Notes: a model not told the origin generated them from the letters alone. 49,823 bases of DNA from Chitinophagaceae bacterium (GCA_947447265.1 CANFKC010000036.1:1-49823); one strand, 5' to 3'. Positions 25,284 to 35,294 are shown, numbered from the stretch's first letter. A program made the numbers and translations.

Positions 25284-25820
25284 TTATTTTTTTGCATCTT
25301 TCCAGTGCCCCTTCTTGAAGAAGACGTTGCCGAATTTCGGCGAGTGAAAGACATAGTAGAACGACCAGTTGGTTCTAAAGAGTGTGGGCTTGGCTTCGAT
25401 GATATGATGACCAGGAAAGTCAACGTGAATTACCAGTGCTGGGCGGGTATACCCTTCAAGTAGTGATATTTTTCCACGGTATATAGTGGTAACTTTAACT
25501 TTCTCGGTCTTATAAAAAATGAAGTCATTTCCTTTGGTTATCTCAAACCGAAAATGATCGTACTGCCAATCGGCCTGCTTGCCGGGGAACTTTGTCCGGT
25601 CCACAATATATTCTCCGTAAATGTCATTTTTCGTCAATTGCTTTTTTGTAGTAACGATGCTGATAATCGTCACCAATACGCATAGTATGCCGACACCAAG
25701 CCACATGTAGCCAACTGCTTTTCCATAGCTTCTCTTTCTTGTTATGAGCCACGCCAACAGCCCCAAACACGTTAACGGCAGTAAAACAAAAATGAAGAAT
25801 AGCGAAAATCCGAAACCCAT
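25284..25820 (-). CDS. Hypothetical two-helix membrane protein
   Basis: A 178-residue protein with two transmembrane helices (~5-27 and ~36-58) and a ~115-residue soluble domain rich in aromatic and basic residues, ending in K-K-G-H-W-K-D-A-K-K. The domain has strand-like alternation (Y-G-E-Y-I-V-D, F-R-F-E-I, A-L-V-I-H-V-D-F) and is probably a small beta domain on one face of the membrane. No family is recognised and no co-transcribed partner is evident. Confidence 0.6.
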   Translation of the reverse strand: MGFGFSLFFIFVLLPLTCLGLLAWLITRKRSYGKAVGYMWLGVGILCVLVTIISIVTTKKQLTKNDIYGEYIVDRTKFPGKQADWQYDHFRFEITKGNDFIFYKTEKVKVTTIYRGKISLLEGYTRPALVIHVDFPGHHIIEAKPTLFRTNWSFYYVFHSPKFGNVFFKKGHWKDAKK

Positions 25821-25848
25821 GAGATAGTGGTGGTGTTGAGATTTAATA

Positions 25849-25872
25849 AAAACGTCGGCGATTGCCGACGTA
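25849..25872 (-). terminator. Terminator of the PhaB-like gene
   Basis: The stem ACGTCGGC/GCCGACGT (25852-25859 and 25864-25871) has a 4-base loop. On the minus strand it is followed by five T residues. Confidence 0.8.
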
Positions 25873-25902
25873 AATATAATTGTATAGACAATTCAAGTTT
25901 GC

Positions 25903-26649
25903 TTAATACACGTGCTGCCCGCCATTAATACTCATGTTAGCGCCGGTAATAAAATTTGCGTGCTCTGATGCAAGGAACGATACCAGGTAGGCAACTTCTT
26001 CCGTGCCGCCCAATCTACCTATCGGTATCTGGGAGATGATCTGGTTACGAACTTCTTCTTTTACTGCCATTACCATATCAGTGCCGATATAGCCGGGCGA
26101 AATAGTGTTAACAGTTACGCCTTTATTAGCCACTTCCATAGCCAGAGTTTTAGTAAAGCCGTGCATACCTGCCTTTGCAGCAGAATAGTTAGCTTGCCCA
26201 AATTGCCCGCGCTGGCCGTTAACTGACGATATGTTGATGATGCGGCCAAAGCCTTTTTCTATCATGTGGTTAATTACGTGGCGGGTGCAATTGAACACAC
26301 TATCCAGGTTGGTAGCCATAACCGCGCGCCAGTTTTCGTAAGTCATTTTACGGAAAGCGCCATCCTTAGTTATACCTGCATTGTTAACCAATACATCAAC
26401 ATGGCCTATTTCTTCCGCAATTTTCTCTATCATTTTTCCGCACGACTCATAATCAGCAACATCAGCATAATAGATGCGGATATCATAGCCTTCATTGTGC
26501 AGATGCTTTTGCCATTCTATTGCTTTTTCTTCATTACGGTAATTGGCAACTACTACGTAACCATCATCATAGAGTTTTTTGCACATTGCAGTTCCTAGTC
26601 CGCCGGTAGCGCCGGTAACGAGTACGATTCTTTTTTCTGATACTGACAT
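25903..26649 (-). CDS. phaB: Acetoacetyl-CoA reductase (PhaB/FabG-like SDR)
   Basis: A 248-residue short-chain dehydrogenase that reduces a 3-ketoacyl thioester with NADPH. The start at 26649 (MSVSEKR) precedes the nucleotide motif T-G-A-T-G-G-L-G (12-19); the longer frame adds 27 atypical residues. N-N-A-G is at 89-92 and the catalytic triad is S142, Y155 and K159. The stretch S-V-N-G-Q-R-G-Q-F-G-Q-A-N-Y-S-A-A-K-A-G and S-P-G-Y-I-G-T-D-M-V match PhaB more than FabG. No PHA synthase (phaC), thiolase (phaA) or phasin lies nearby, so a PHA role is unproven; it could serve general fatty acid metabolism. Confidence 0.87.
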   Translation of the reverse strand: MSVSEKRIVLVTGATGGLGTAMCKKLYDDGYVVVANYRNEEKAIEWQKHLHNEGYDIRIYYADVADYESCGKMIEKIAEEIGHVDVLVNNAGITKDGAFRKMTYENWRAVMATNLDSVFNCTRHVINHMIEKGFGRIINISSVNGQRGQFGQANYSAAKAGMHGFTKTLAMEVANKGVTVNTISPGYIGTDMVMAVKEEVRNQIISQIPIGRLGGTEEVAYLVSFLASEHANFITGANMSINGGQHVY

Positions 26650-26954
26650 AGTGTATGTTTTAGTACAACAAGTTATATAAATAAACCTGAAAAAGAAATT
26701 GTTTTTACGATTCATAAACTCTGGTCGCAATATGTCGCTATAGCTCTAACCGATACAATTGAAGCAGCATTTACCAGATCCCCCGGTTAGCGGTGTCGTA
26801 GACGGCGCTTGCTTTTTGTATTTAAACTGGCATTGCTTTTGTACTGCTATATTGTGTATTAACATTCTAAAGGGTATGATTTGAGCAGATAGGAATTATA
26901 TTTGTAATTAATTAAAGCAGACGGACTCGCGAACTGAAACGGTTTTTAAAAATA
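26650..26954. other. 305-base divergent intergenic region
   Basis: It lies between the PhaB-like gene (minus) and tamB (plus). It contains the tamB -7 box at 26897-26904. No other repeat or RNA gene is seen. Confidence 0.5.
26897..26904 (+). promoter_or_regulatory. -7 box for tamB
   Basis: TATATTTG is an exact TAnnTTTG match 58 bases upstream of the TTG start codon, implying a ~45-base leader. Confidence 0.6.
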
Positions 26955-29900
26955 TTGCGCAATACGGTCCTCATTATACTTGCGTTAATAGGGCTGATAA
27001 TAATACTGGTGAATCTGACACCGGTACAGAATTTTATTGCCCAGAGAACGACCAAATGGCTTTCTCAAAAACTAAAGACCAATGTTGCTATTAAGCACAT
27101 CAGTATCGATTTTCGTAACCATCTTTCTCTTGAAGGCCTGTTTATTGAAGATCAGTCGCACGATACGTTGTTGTATGCCGGTGTGGCTACCGTAAGGCTA
27201 TCTGATTGGTTTATTTTTAATGATAAGCCAGTACTCCGCTTCCTTTCCTTAGAAAATAGTTACGTGCACCAATACCGCACCCGCAACAGTAATAAATGGA
27301 ATTCTGATTTTATTGAAGAGGCCTTCAGTACCGGTGCATCGCCCAAAAACGATACAACAAAGAGCAAGCCGTTTGAATTTGGGTTAGAAAAGATAGAACT
27401 GTCTAATGTGCGTTTTCACCTTGATGATGCATGGGGTGGACAGGACCTTGATTTTGATGTGGGCAGCCTAAGTCTGAATGCCAATTCGCTCGACTTTAAG
27501 AGAAAGCTAATAGACATTAATAAAATTGCGATCAAAAATTTGTTGGTTGTTGATAATGAGTATACGGGTGGCAAGCCCCCGAGAGATAAGTCGCATGACA
27601 CGGTAGACACTTCGCCTTTTAATGAAGATAAGTGGGAGATAAGGGTAAACAAACTAACGCTGGATAGCTGTGGTTACAACCTTACTATGGATGATAAAGT
27701 GCCTTTGCCCCACTTGTTTGACGAAAACCACTTGAGGATAAAGAACATTACTACTGCTATTAAAGACATCAGCATTATAGGAGATACAATTCGCGGACAA
27801 ACACTGGGTCTGCATGCGGAAGAGCGCTGTGGCATTGTTATTAAAAACCTGACCAGTAAAATAAGCGTATCGCCAGTCGCCAGTATTTGCGCCGACCTTA
27901 ACCTGGAGTTGAACCATAGTAAGATCAATAATTACTATGCCATGCACTATACCAGGTTTCCCTGCTTCCTGGATTATATTGATAGCGTGGAAATGGTGGG
28001 CAGGCTGAACAATGCCACTATAGATACACGTGATATTGAGTTTTTTGCTCCAGAGATGAAGTATATACCTGCCATTGTAAAGCTAACAGGGGAGGGTCAT
28101 GGAACGGTAGCTAACCTTAATGCGAAGCATATTTTAATGTCAGACGGTAATACGGTCGTTAAGGGTAACCTTACCATGAAGGGTTTGCCGGATATTTATA
28201 AAACCTACATTACTTATACTGACGGTGAAATATTTACCAATGGTTCGGCCGCGTTTAAATATGCCGAGGGCTTAAGGAACTCGCCAGATATAAACCTTGC
28301 TGCCCTCACCCATGTTTACTTTAAAGGCCAGTATAAGGGTTATATTGACAATTTTGCGGTGCAGGGCGCTGTTACTACTAACCTCGGTAATTTAACTGCC
28401 GATGTAAAAATGGCCATTCCAAACTTTAAGAGCAGCACGGCCACTTATGCAGGTGCCGTAACTACCGATAATTTGCATTTAGGCATTTTATTCCGTCAGC
28501 CTTACCTGGGCGCGATTACTTGTAATGAAAAAGTAACTGGCAATTCTTTCGACCTGGAGAATGTGGTTGTGAGCCTGGATGGTAACATAAAGGAGCTGGG
28601 AATTAATAATTACAACTACCACAATATTGAAACCAATGGTACGCTTTCAAAGAAGAAGTTTATAGGTAAGCTTTTGGTAGATGACCCTAACCTAGCGTTA
28701 GAGTTTGATGGCGGCCTTGACTATAATGACGTTAAAAATATAAGGCTCAACACAACAGCCCACCTTTTGTATAGTAATTTGAAGGCGCTGAATATTACTA
28801 CGGATAGCGTAACAACATCTGCCGACTTTGATCTGAACTGCATGGGCAGCAATCTTGATAACTTCCTGGGGTATGCGCGGTTGTACAATATTGACCTGAA
28901 ACGTGGTAAACACAAGGTGGCGGTCGACTCAATTTATATGAGCTCGGCTATTGCCGGTAATGGCAAAAAAGAACTTTCTATACTGAGTAATGTGCTTACC
29001 GCCAGCATCAGCGGGCAGTACCAATTGAGTAAGTTGCCAGCTTCGGTACAATACTATCTGTCGAAATACATTCCGAATTATATAAAGCCTCCGCTTACTT
29101 TTCCACCTGATCAGAACATAGAATTTTCAATAAATACGAGGGATATTGACAGCGTGCTTGCTGTAACTTTCCCCTGGATTAAGGGTTTTGGCGGGTCTTC
29201 ATTAACCGGTTCATTTAACACGACTGCCCAGAAGTTGATACTTAATGCCAATGTGCCTTACGGCACAATGGATCGGTTCCATATGCGCAATATTGCTATC
29301 ACAGCAGAGGGTAATCTTGATCATGTTGCGCTCAATACAACAATAGATAATGTTGCAATAGGGGATAGCCTCATTAATAGTTCACTGAGCCTTACTACAA
29401 CTCTTGGCAATGACTCGCTTAATTTTACTGTTGCCACGACTTCGCCGGATACTGCAAGTTCAATAACGCTGAAGGGGCAGATACTTGCGCGTACGGATTC
29501 ATTATTCCTTTCGATTTTCCCCTCGCAGTTCTTCCTGAACCGCACCCGGTGGGATATTGCAGGTGGTAGCACGGTTACCTACAGCAAAAACTTCCTGGAC
29601 GTAGAAAATATTTTCCTTTCGTCTGGCTTGCAAAAGGTGATGGTAAATAGCCGTGTGCGCGACAGCGAGCAGCAATTAATAATTGGCACAGAAGAGCTGG
29701 ACATAGCACAACTTGGTTATTGGGCAGGTATATCTGGCTACCAACCAGATGGCAGGCTTAATGGAACCATAATTGTAGACAAGATATTCAGCAATGTTTC
29801 AGTTTCCGCCAGTATGAAGGCTACCGACGTTAAGTTCGGTACCGATACTATTGGTACGGTAAACCTCGTTGGTTCGTATGATGGTTCCAAAGGTTTGCTG

Positions 29901-31766
29901 AGCTTTGACCCGCAAACGGGTATCTACCGCGACGATGCGTCTATTGTAGCGTCGGGTAATATTTCTTTTGACAGTACAACCAGCATTAAGCTGGATGGCA
30001 ATATTGTGTTTAACAAGGCAAGGGTAGCCTGGGCTTCTCCTTTCCTTATTGGCATATTCAGCCATCTTTCCGGTATTGTAAATGGCAGCGTTAAATTCAG
30101 GGGCACATCTGATGAACCGGTAATAACTGGCACACTGGGGTTGCTGAATGCCGGGTTGCATGTTGATTATATAGGTTGTAATTACACCATTCCGGAAGCT
30201 GAAGTAACCGTAACGAATAAGCGCATAAGCTGGAATAAAACAACGATTTTTGATAGCTATAATAATACCGGCACGGTAGCGGGATATTTTTCTCACAACC
30301 ATTTTGCCGATTTGAATATGCACATCACACTGGCATCCCCCAGGATGGAAGTAATGAAGCTTACGGCTAATGATAACAATCTTTTTTATGGCAACGTTAT
30401 TGCCAGCATGGATTCTTTTACCGTGCGTGGTCCGTTTAATTTCATAAGGCTACATGGTTACAATGTTGCGCCGGCTGACAAGTCGCACATATTTATTCCG
30501 CTTGCTACCGGTGGCGACATCAGCACCTATAGCTATGTTACCTTCAAAAATTATGGCAAGAACCAGGATAAGCCCAAACACATTGCACCTTATAAAATGG
30601 ACATTGGTATAGATGCCAACCTGAACAACCTTGCCGAGATGACCATTGTGTTGGACCCGTCTACAGGCGATGCTATTACAGCCAGAGGAGATGGTAATGT
30701 GCAACTCTCCATCCCGCCAAGTACAGATATGCGCATCAATGGTATTTACCGCATTAATGAAGGTACTTACAACTTCACCTTTAAAAAGCTGGAATATCAC
30801 AGGGAGTTTGTTTTGAATGATGGTGGCGTCATAAGCTTCGTAGGCCCGTTTTCCGCAACAACGCTCGATGTAAATGCAACCTACTCACACAAAGCCAGGT
30901 TGTATGATCTGCTTACGGAAAGTGAAATTGCCAGCGTTGCTTTGCATGATAAGAATGAACTTGCGGAAGATAAACGGCCAATTACCGTTAACATCCTTAT
31001 GAATATGCGCGGACGCATATTTAACCCTGCGCTCACCTTTAATATTGACCTGCCAGATAAAGAAAGGCTGTTAGGTAACTATGCCGCTGCCAAACTGATG
31101 ATGAACATTAATCAGGATGACAGGCAAAAAACTGAGCAGGTAGGTTCCTTTCTGCTGATTAATGCCTTTATTCCATCGGATGGCTTTGGTTCGGTTGCGG
31201 GTAATGTGGCGGTGAATAACATTAGCCAGCTAGTTTCAGGGCAGGCGTCGCAGGGTATAACCAACCTTGTGAATAAGTTGCTGAAAGACGACAAGTTGAA
31301 TATTGACCTTAACTACAACAATTATAATTACAACGACCTGACGCTGGGTACCAATGGCAACTTTAACCGTAACCAGGTAAAGGTTGGTGTGAGCCATCCC
31401 TTCCTGAATGATAAGTTGATAGTAGAGGTCGGGAGTACATCAGATTGGGGCCGCCCGGTAAGCCAGACTACAGCCGCAAACTCTGTTGCCAGCAGTTTTA
31501 ATATTACCGGTGACTTCCGGGTACAATACATACTGAAGCAAGGTACAGGGCTGCGTTTAAATGCATTTCGTACAAGCGATTATGATGTTACGCTCGATAA
31601 GAATATTGCCCGAGGTGGGGTGGGTATCAGCTGGCGCAAATCGTTCGACAACCTTACGGAATTTTTCAGTAGCAGCAGGCGCTATGCAGAAAGGCAGAAA
31701 GAGTTAATAAAGAAAGAAAAATTTATGGAAGATTCCGGTGCTACAAAGCCGGTGGGTACGCAGTAG
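26955..31766 (+). CDS. tamB: TamB / AsmA-like inter-membrane transport protein
   Basis: A 1603-residue protein anchored by one N-terminal helix (~4-22), followed by an AsmA-like start and a very long series of beta strands. This is the elongated groove fold of TamB-type bridge proteins that carry phospholipids or support outer-membrane protein assembly. The C-terminal ~350 residues correspond to the TamB (DUF490) domain (R-G-D-G-N-V-Q-L, R-I-N-G-I-Y-R-I-N-E-G-T-Y-N-F). The start is a TTG; the frame is open upstream only to a stop at 26913, with no ATG or GTG, and a -7 box lies upstream. No BamA/TamA-like partner is adjacent. It converges with the glycosyltransferase gene, 25 bases apart. Confidence 0.9.
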   Translation: MRNTVLIILALIGLIIILVNLTPVQNFIAQRTTKWLSQKLKTNVAIKHISIDFRNHLSLEGLFIEDQSHDTLLYAGVATVRLSDWFIFNDKPVLRFLSLENSYVHQYRTRNSNKWNSDFIEEAFSTGASPKNDTTKSKPFEFGLEKIELSNVRFHLDDAWGGQDLDFDVGSLSLNANSLDFKRKLIDINKIAIKNLLVVDNEYTGGKPPRDKSHDTVDTSPFNEDKWEIRVNKLTLDSCGYNLTMDDKVPLPHLFDENHLRIKNITTAIKDISIIGDTIRGQTLGLHAEERCGIVIKNLTSKISVSPVASICADLNLELNHSKINNYYAMHYTRFPCFLDYIDSVEMVGRLNNATIDTRDIEFFAPEMKYIPAIVKLTGEGHGTVANLNAKHILMSDGNTVVKGNLTMKGLPDIYKTYITYTDGEIFTNGSAAFKYAEGLRNSPDINLAALTHVYFKGQYKGYIDNFAVQGAVTTNLGNLTADVKMAIPNFKSSTATYAGAVTTDNLHLGILFRQPYLGAITCNEKVTGNSFDLENVVVSLDGNIKELGINNYNYHNIETNGTLSKKKFIGKLLVDDPNLALEFDGGLDYNDVKNIRLNTTAHLLYSNLKALNITTDSVTTSADFDLNCMGSNLDNFLGYARLYNIDLKRGKHKVAVDSIYMSSAIAGNGKKELSILSNVLTASISGQYQLSKLPASVQYYLSKYIPNYIKPPLTFPPDQNIEFSINTRDIDSVLAVTFPWIKGFGGSSLTGSFNTTAQKLILNANVPYGTMDRFHMRNIAITAEGNLDHVALNTTIDNVAIGDSLINSSLSLTTTLGNDSLNFTVATTSPDTASSITLKGQILARTDSLFLSIFPSQFFLNRTRWDIAGGSTVTYSKNFLDVENIFLSSGLQKVMVNSRVRDSEQQLIIGTEELDIAQLGYWAGISGYQPDGRLNGTIIVDKIFSNVSVSASMKATDVKFGTDTIGTVNLVGSYDGSKGLLSFDPQTGIYRDDASIVASGNISFDSTTSIKLDGNIVFNKARVAWASPFLIGIFSHLSGIVNGSVKFRGTSDEPVITGTLGLLNAGLHVDYIGCNYTIPEAEVTVTNKRISWNKTTIFDSYNNTGTVAGYFSHNHFADLNMHITLASPRMEVMKLTANDNNLFYGNVIASMDSFTVRGPFNFIRLHGYNVAPADKSHIFIPLATGGDISTYSYVTFKNYGKNQDKPKHIAPYKMDIGIDANLNNLAEMTIVLDPSTGDAITARGDGNVQLSIPPSTDMRINGIYRINEGTYNFTFKKLEYHREFVLNDGGVISFVGPFSATTLDVNATYSHKARLYDLLTESEIASVALHDKNELAEDKRPITVNILMNMRGRIFNPALTFNIDLPDKERLLGNYAAAKLMMNINQDDRQKTEQVGSFLLINAFIPSDGFGSVAGNVAVNNISQLVSGQASQGITNLVNKLLKDDKLNIDLNYNNYNYNDLTLGTNGNFNRNQVKVGVSHPFLNDKLIVEVGSTSDWGRPVSQTTAANSVASSFNITGDFRVQYILKQGTGLRLNAFRTSDYDVTLDKNIARGGVGISWRKSFDNLTEFFSSSRRYAERQKELIKKEKFMEDSGATKPVGTQ

Positions 31767-31791
31767 TATTTCGGCTGAGATTTCTGAAAAT

Positions 31792-32979
31792 TTAGCTTAA
31801 GCCCGCTACTTCCTTACAATACCGTTCCAGCATTTGTGTTACAACGTCCCAGTCAAACTTGGTTTTGATTACCTGCATGCCCGCTTCGCCGGTTTGTTTA
31901 CGCATACTCTCTGACGAAAGGAGATCGATAACTGTATTCGCAAAAGCTTGTGGGTCGGTTTGCATAAAGGCGCCTTCGCCACTGGTAATGCCTAGTCCAC
32001 CAAAGCCGATGTTGGAGCAAACTACCGGTATGCCCATAGCCATGGCTTCGAGTACTTTGTTTTGTGTGCCTGCACCGAAGCGCAATGGGGCAACAACTAC
32101 GCTGGCACTATTATACATAGCCGCAAGGTCTTTAATAAAGCCCGTTACTTTTACGTGGTCGTTAGCCAGTTCAGCAACTTTTGGTACGGGCCGCTGGCCT
32201 GCAATTATAAACTGTACATCCGGGCAATGCTGCCTGATTAGCGGCAGTATGGACGCGGTGAAGTATACAACCGCATCAACATTGGGTGCATAGTCCATAT
32301 TGCCCGTAAAAAGTAGTGTTTTGTTATGGCTGTAGTCGTGGTTCCCCGCAGTAAACGTGGTCATATCTACACCATTGGGTAACAGGCGCAGATTATTTAC
32401 GCCATGTGTTTTCTGAAGGTATTCCAGGTCCTCACGCGAACACACCAGTGATAGATTGTACTCCTTTAATATTTGCTCGTAAGCAAGTACCCGCTTTTGT
32501 TCAATGTTCTCAAATATTGTGGTGAGCAGGCCGCGTTTCACTGTTTTACGGCGCTCCCAATACAGGGAAAACGCATCGGGGAGATCGAGTATACGGGCAT
32601 GGTTTTTCTTCTCAGAAAGGTAGGGCGACATGCGCAGATGCTGCACATGTATAGCATCAAATTTGTGCATACCCAGCAGGTGGTCGAGTTCCCGCTTCAT
32701 GACTCCGGACTTAAAGTATAATACCTGCAGCGGAGCAGTATCCCAGATACCAGAAATACAATTGAGCGCTGACTTCCACTTAGGCAGGTACACAAAATGG
32801 ACCTCTTTGAATATTTTCTCGAGTTCGGTTTTATAAGTGAGGTCTTCTTCGTTCTGTGCAAATGTGAGCAGATACAACTCATGCTTTCCCAGCAATCTTT
32901 TAGCGAGATTGAAAATCTTGAGTTTATCTCCACGATAGGGCGGGTAGGGCACTCTATTTGCCAGGAACAGTATCTTCAA
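31792..32979 (-). CDS. Glycosyltransferase, GT4 type
   Basis: A 395-residue two-domain GT-B glycosyltransferase. The N-terminus M-K-I-L-F-L-A-N-R-V-P-Y-P-P-Y-R-G-D-K and the pattern H-x-Q-H-L-R-M-S resemble the group called sugar transferase associated with PEP-CTERM/EpsH systems (TIGR03087-like, from memory). The C-terminal nucleotide-sugar site is G-A-G-T-Q-N-K-V-L-E-A-M-A-M-G-I-P-V-V. Only 16 bases separate it from ribBA upstream on the same strand, so it is the second gene of that operon, although the pathways have no obvious link. Donor and acceptor are unknown. Confidence 0.88.
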   Translation of the reverse strand: MKILFLANRVPYPPYRGDKLKIFNLAKRLLGKHELYLLTFAQNEEDLTYKTELEKIFKEVHFVYLPKWKSALNCISGIWDTAPLQVLYFKSGVMKRELDHLLGMHKFDAIHVQHLRMSPYLSEKKNHARILDLPDAFSLYWERRKTVKRGLLTTIFENIEQKRVLAYEQILKEYNLSLVCSREDLEYLQKTHGVNNLRLLPNGVDMTTFTAGNHDYSHNKTLLFTGNMDYAPNVDAVVYFTASILPLIRQHCPDVQFIIAGQRPVPKVAELANDHVKVTGFIKDLAAMYNSASVVVAPLRFGAGTQNKVLEAMAMGIPVVCSNIGFGGLGITSGEGAFMQTDPQAFANTVIDLLSSESMRKQTGEAGMQVIKTKFDWDVVTQMLERYCKEVAGLS

Positions 32980-32995
32980 AACAAAATAGCTTTAG

Positions 32996-34207
32996 CTATG
33001 ATTTATGTGACCCCAGTATTTCGTGTCCGAGTTTATCGCGCTTGGTTTCCAGGTAAAATTCGTTGTACTGGTTAGGCTTAATTTCTATCGGCACGTTTTC
33101 AACTATTTCCAGTCCATAACCAGACAGGCCGGCGCGTTTGCGCGGATTGTTGGTCATGAGCTTTAATTTTGAAATGCCGAGATGGCGTAATATTTGTGCG
33201 CCAATACCATAGTCGCGCTGGTCATTTTTAAACCCTAGCGCAAGGTTAGCTTCAACGGTATCTTTACCCTCTTCCTGAAGTTTATAGGCTTTCAGTTTAT
33301 TGAACAGGCCAATGCCGCGGCCTTCCTGATTCATATATAACACAACACCCTTGCCTTCACGCTCTACCATTTCCATAGCAGCTGTAAGCTGGTCGCCGCA
33401 ATCGCAGCGCAGGGAATGAAGGATGTCGCCTGTAAAGCACGAACTGTGTACACGAACTAGTACTGGTTCGCCAGGTTCCCACGTACCTTTTACAAGGGCC
33501 AGGTGTTTTTCGTTGGTATTCGTTTGGGTGAAAGCATACAATTCAAAATCGCCATGCTTGGTAGGCATGTTTACATGTACTTCCTCTTTAATTAAGGTTT
33601 CCATTTTAAGGCGATAAGAAATAAGGTCTTTTATTGAAATGATCTTCAGGTCAAATTTTTTGGCTATTTCCATCAGCTGCGGCAAGCGTGCCATGGTGCC
33701 ATCATCATTCATTATTTCAACCAATACACCGGCTGGTTCAAAACCCGCAAGGCGCGCAAGGTCAACAGTTGCTTCTGTATGGCCTGAGCGGCGTAAAACG
33801 CCTTCAGTTTTTGCCCTTAAAGGGAAAATATGGCCCGGGCGACCGAGGTCTTCTGGTTTAGTATTTGGGTCAATGAGCGCCTGCACGGTTTTCGACCTAT
33901 CCTGGGCAGAAATGCCTGTAGTGCAGCCATTGCCAATAAGATCGACAGAAACAGTAAATGGCGTTTGGTGCAGTACCGTATTGTTTTCCACCATCAGAGT
34001 GAGCCTCAACTCATCGCAGCGCTCTTCAGTGATCGGGGCGCAAATTAACCCCCTGCCGTATTTCGACATGAAATTAATGATCTCCGGGGTTACATTGCGG
34101 GCTGCGGTAACAAAGTCACCTTCATTTTCCCTGTCTTCGTCATCAACAACTATCAGTAATTTACCATTACGCAATTCTTCCAGTGCTGATTCTATAGTAT
34201 CTAACAT
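32996..34207 (-). CDS. ribBA: Bifunctional DHBP synthase / GTP cyclohydrolase II
   Basis: A 403-residue enzyme making both riboflavin precursors. Residues ~1-200 are RibB (3,4-dihydroxy-2-butanone 4-phosphate synthase from ribulose 5-phosphate) with D22-D-E-D-R-E-N-E-G, [10 protein letters not shown] and G-H-T-E-A. Residues ~208-400 are RibA (GTP to diaminopyrimidine) with zinc cysteines C257, C268 and C270 and [11 protein letters not shown]. Start 34207 is chosen because a -7 box at 34229-34236 overlaps the alternative ATG at 34231. The resulting leader of ~15 bases leaves no room for an FMN riboswitch. Confidence 0.95.
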   Translation of the reverse strand: MLDTIESALEELRNGKLLIVVDDEDRENEGDFVTAARNVTPEIINFMSKYGRGLICAPITEERCDELRLTLMVENNTVLHQTPFTVSVDLIGNGCTTGISAQDRSKTVQALIDPNTKPEDLGRPGHIFPLRAKTEGVLRRSGHTEATVDLARLAGFEPAGVLVEIMNDDGTMARLPQLMEIAKKFDLKIISIKDLISYRLKMETLIKEEVHVNMPTKHGDFELYAFTQTNTNEKHLALVKGTWEPGEPVLVRVHSSCFTGDILHSLRCDCGDQLTAAMEMVEREGKGVVLYMNQEGRGIGLFNKLKAYKLQEEGKDTVEANLALGFKNDQRDYGIGAQILRHLGISKLKLMTNNPRKRAGLSGYGLEIVENVPIEIKPNQYNEFYLETKRDKLGHEILGSHKS

Positions 34208-34228
34208 ATCTCGCTTTACAAATGGCTG

Positions 34229-34236
34229 CAAAGGTA
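34229..34236 (-). promoter_or_regulatory. -7 box for ribBA
   Basis: On the minus strand TACCTTTG matches TAnnTTTG exactly, 22 bases before the chosen start and overlapping an upstream in-frame ATG. Confidence 0.6.
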
Positions 34237-34376
34237 CTATTATTACAGGTAAAGGCGTGTATTGAGATTGTGAATAATGGTATCTGTATTTTATTTGCTT
34301 ATATGTATATTCAGGCTCAATACCTAAAACGACGCTGCATACATATATTGGGTAAACAATAGATTGGTGAATTTAT

Positions 34377-34384
34377 TACTTTTG
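34377..34384 (+). promoter_or_regulatory. Possible -7 box abutting corA
   Basis: TACTTTTG is an exact match but ends only four bases before the corA ATG, so a transcript from it would be leaderless or nearly so. Confidence 0.4.
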
Positions 34385-34388
34385 GTAT

Positions 34389-35291
34389 ATGCCGGTAACT
34401 GATTTTTCTGCCAATACAGTTGGTTTTACGTGGATTGATATTGAAGCGCCCACCAAGGATGAGCTCTATGCAATCGCCGAAAAATATGGCCTGCACCCGT
34501 ATGCTGTGCGCGACTGCCTGGAGCCGGACCACCTGCCCAAACACGAAGAATTAGGCGGAACAGACTTTATTATTACCCGTATGCTAACGGCACTACCGCA
34601 TGAAAAAATGCAGTCGGTGCAGGAGATCAGTACGAAGGTGGCTATTTTTTATAATGATAAGCTGCTGATTACCATACACCGTTTGCCACACTTGTTTATT
34701 AATGAACTGAAAGAAAAATGCGCCGCAGGCAAGCAGTGCCATAGTACCAGGGAGTTAGTGACTCGCATACTCTGGAATGTGCTGCATAGTTTTGATAAAC
34801 AGGCCATTCACCTATCTAATGAAGTTGATAAGTTTGAAAATAAAATATTTGTACATTCAGATACACCGGTAGCCCTTGAAGACTTGTATTATGTAAGAAG
34901 CAGGGCATCTATTTGTAAAAAGCTGCTGGTGTTTACGGGCGAGGTGATCAATTCCATCCGGAACACGGATAATGATACGGTAGCACTGCAAGACACCCGC
35001 GATCTGCATACCAAAATGATAACCCTTTACGGCCAGGTATATGAAGACGTTACCAATCTGCTGAACATATATCTTTCGTTATCTGCTCAGAAGACTAACG
35101 ATGTGATGAAAGTATTGACCATTTTCTCGGTCTTTTTCATGCCGCTTACGTTTATAGCGGGTATTTATGGTATGAATTTCAAATACATGCCAGAGTTGGA
35201 AGCTAAAATTGGCTATCCTGTTGCGCTGGGCTCCATGCTCACCATCTCAGTTATCATCTATTTCTGGTTTAAGCGCAAAAGGTGGCTGTGA
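34389..35291 (+). CDS. corA: CorA-family magnesium/cobalt transporter
   Basis: A 300-residue divalent cation channel of the CorA family. A large cytoplasmic domain starts at T-W-I-D-I-E-A-P-T and is helical at ~130-250. Two C-terminal transmembrane helices follow, with the selectivity motif Y-G-M-N (near residue 260) just after the first, and a basic end K-R-K-R-W-L. There is no other methionine or plausible start for ~60 codons, so ATG 34389 is kept although a -7 box touches it. It probably imports Mg2+. It is divergent from ribBA. Confidence 0.93.
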   Translation: MPVTDFSANTVGFTWIDIEAPTKDELYAIAEKYGLHPYAVRDCLEPDHLPKHEELGGTDFIITRMLTALPHEKMQSVQEISTKVAIFYNDKLLITIHRLPHLFINELKEKCAAGKQCHSTRELVTRILWNVLHSFDKQAIHLSNEVDKFENKIFVHSDTPVALEDLYYVRSRASICKKLLVFTGEVINSIRNTDNDTVALQDTRDLHTKMITLYGQVYEDVTNLLNIYLSLSAQKTNDVMKVLTIFSVFFMPLTFIAGIYGMNFKYMPELEAKIGYPVALGSMLTISVIIYFWFKRKRWL

Positions 35292-35294
35292 GTA

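Noticed and set aside
29799-30323. 174-residue minus-strand frame inside tamB
   Set aside because: Shadow of tamB; tamB strand pattern and codon use are continuous through it.
34208-34388. FMN riboswitch before ribBA
   Set aside because: The promoter box leaves about 15 bases of leader and no aptamer-like conserved helices are seen.
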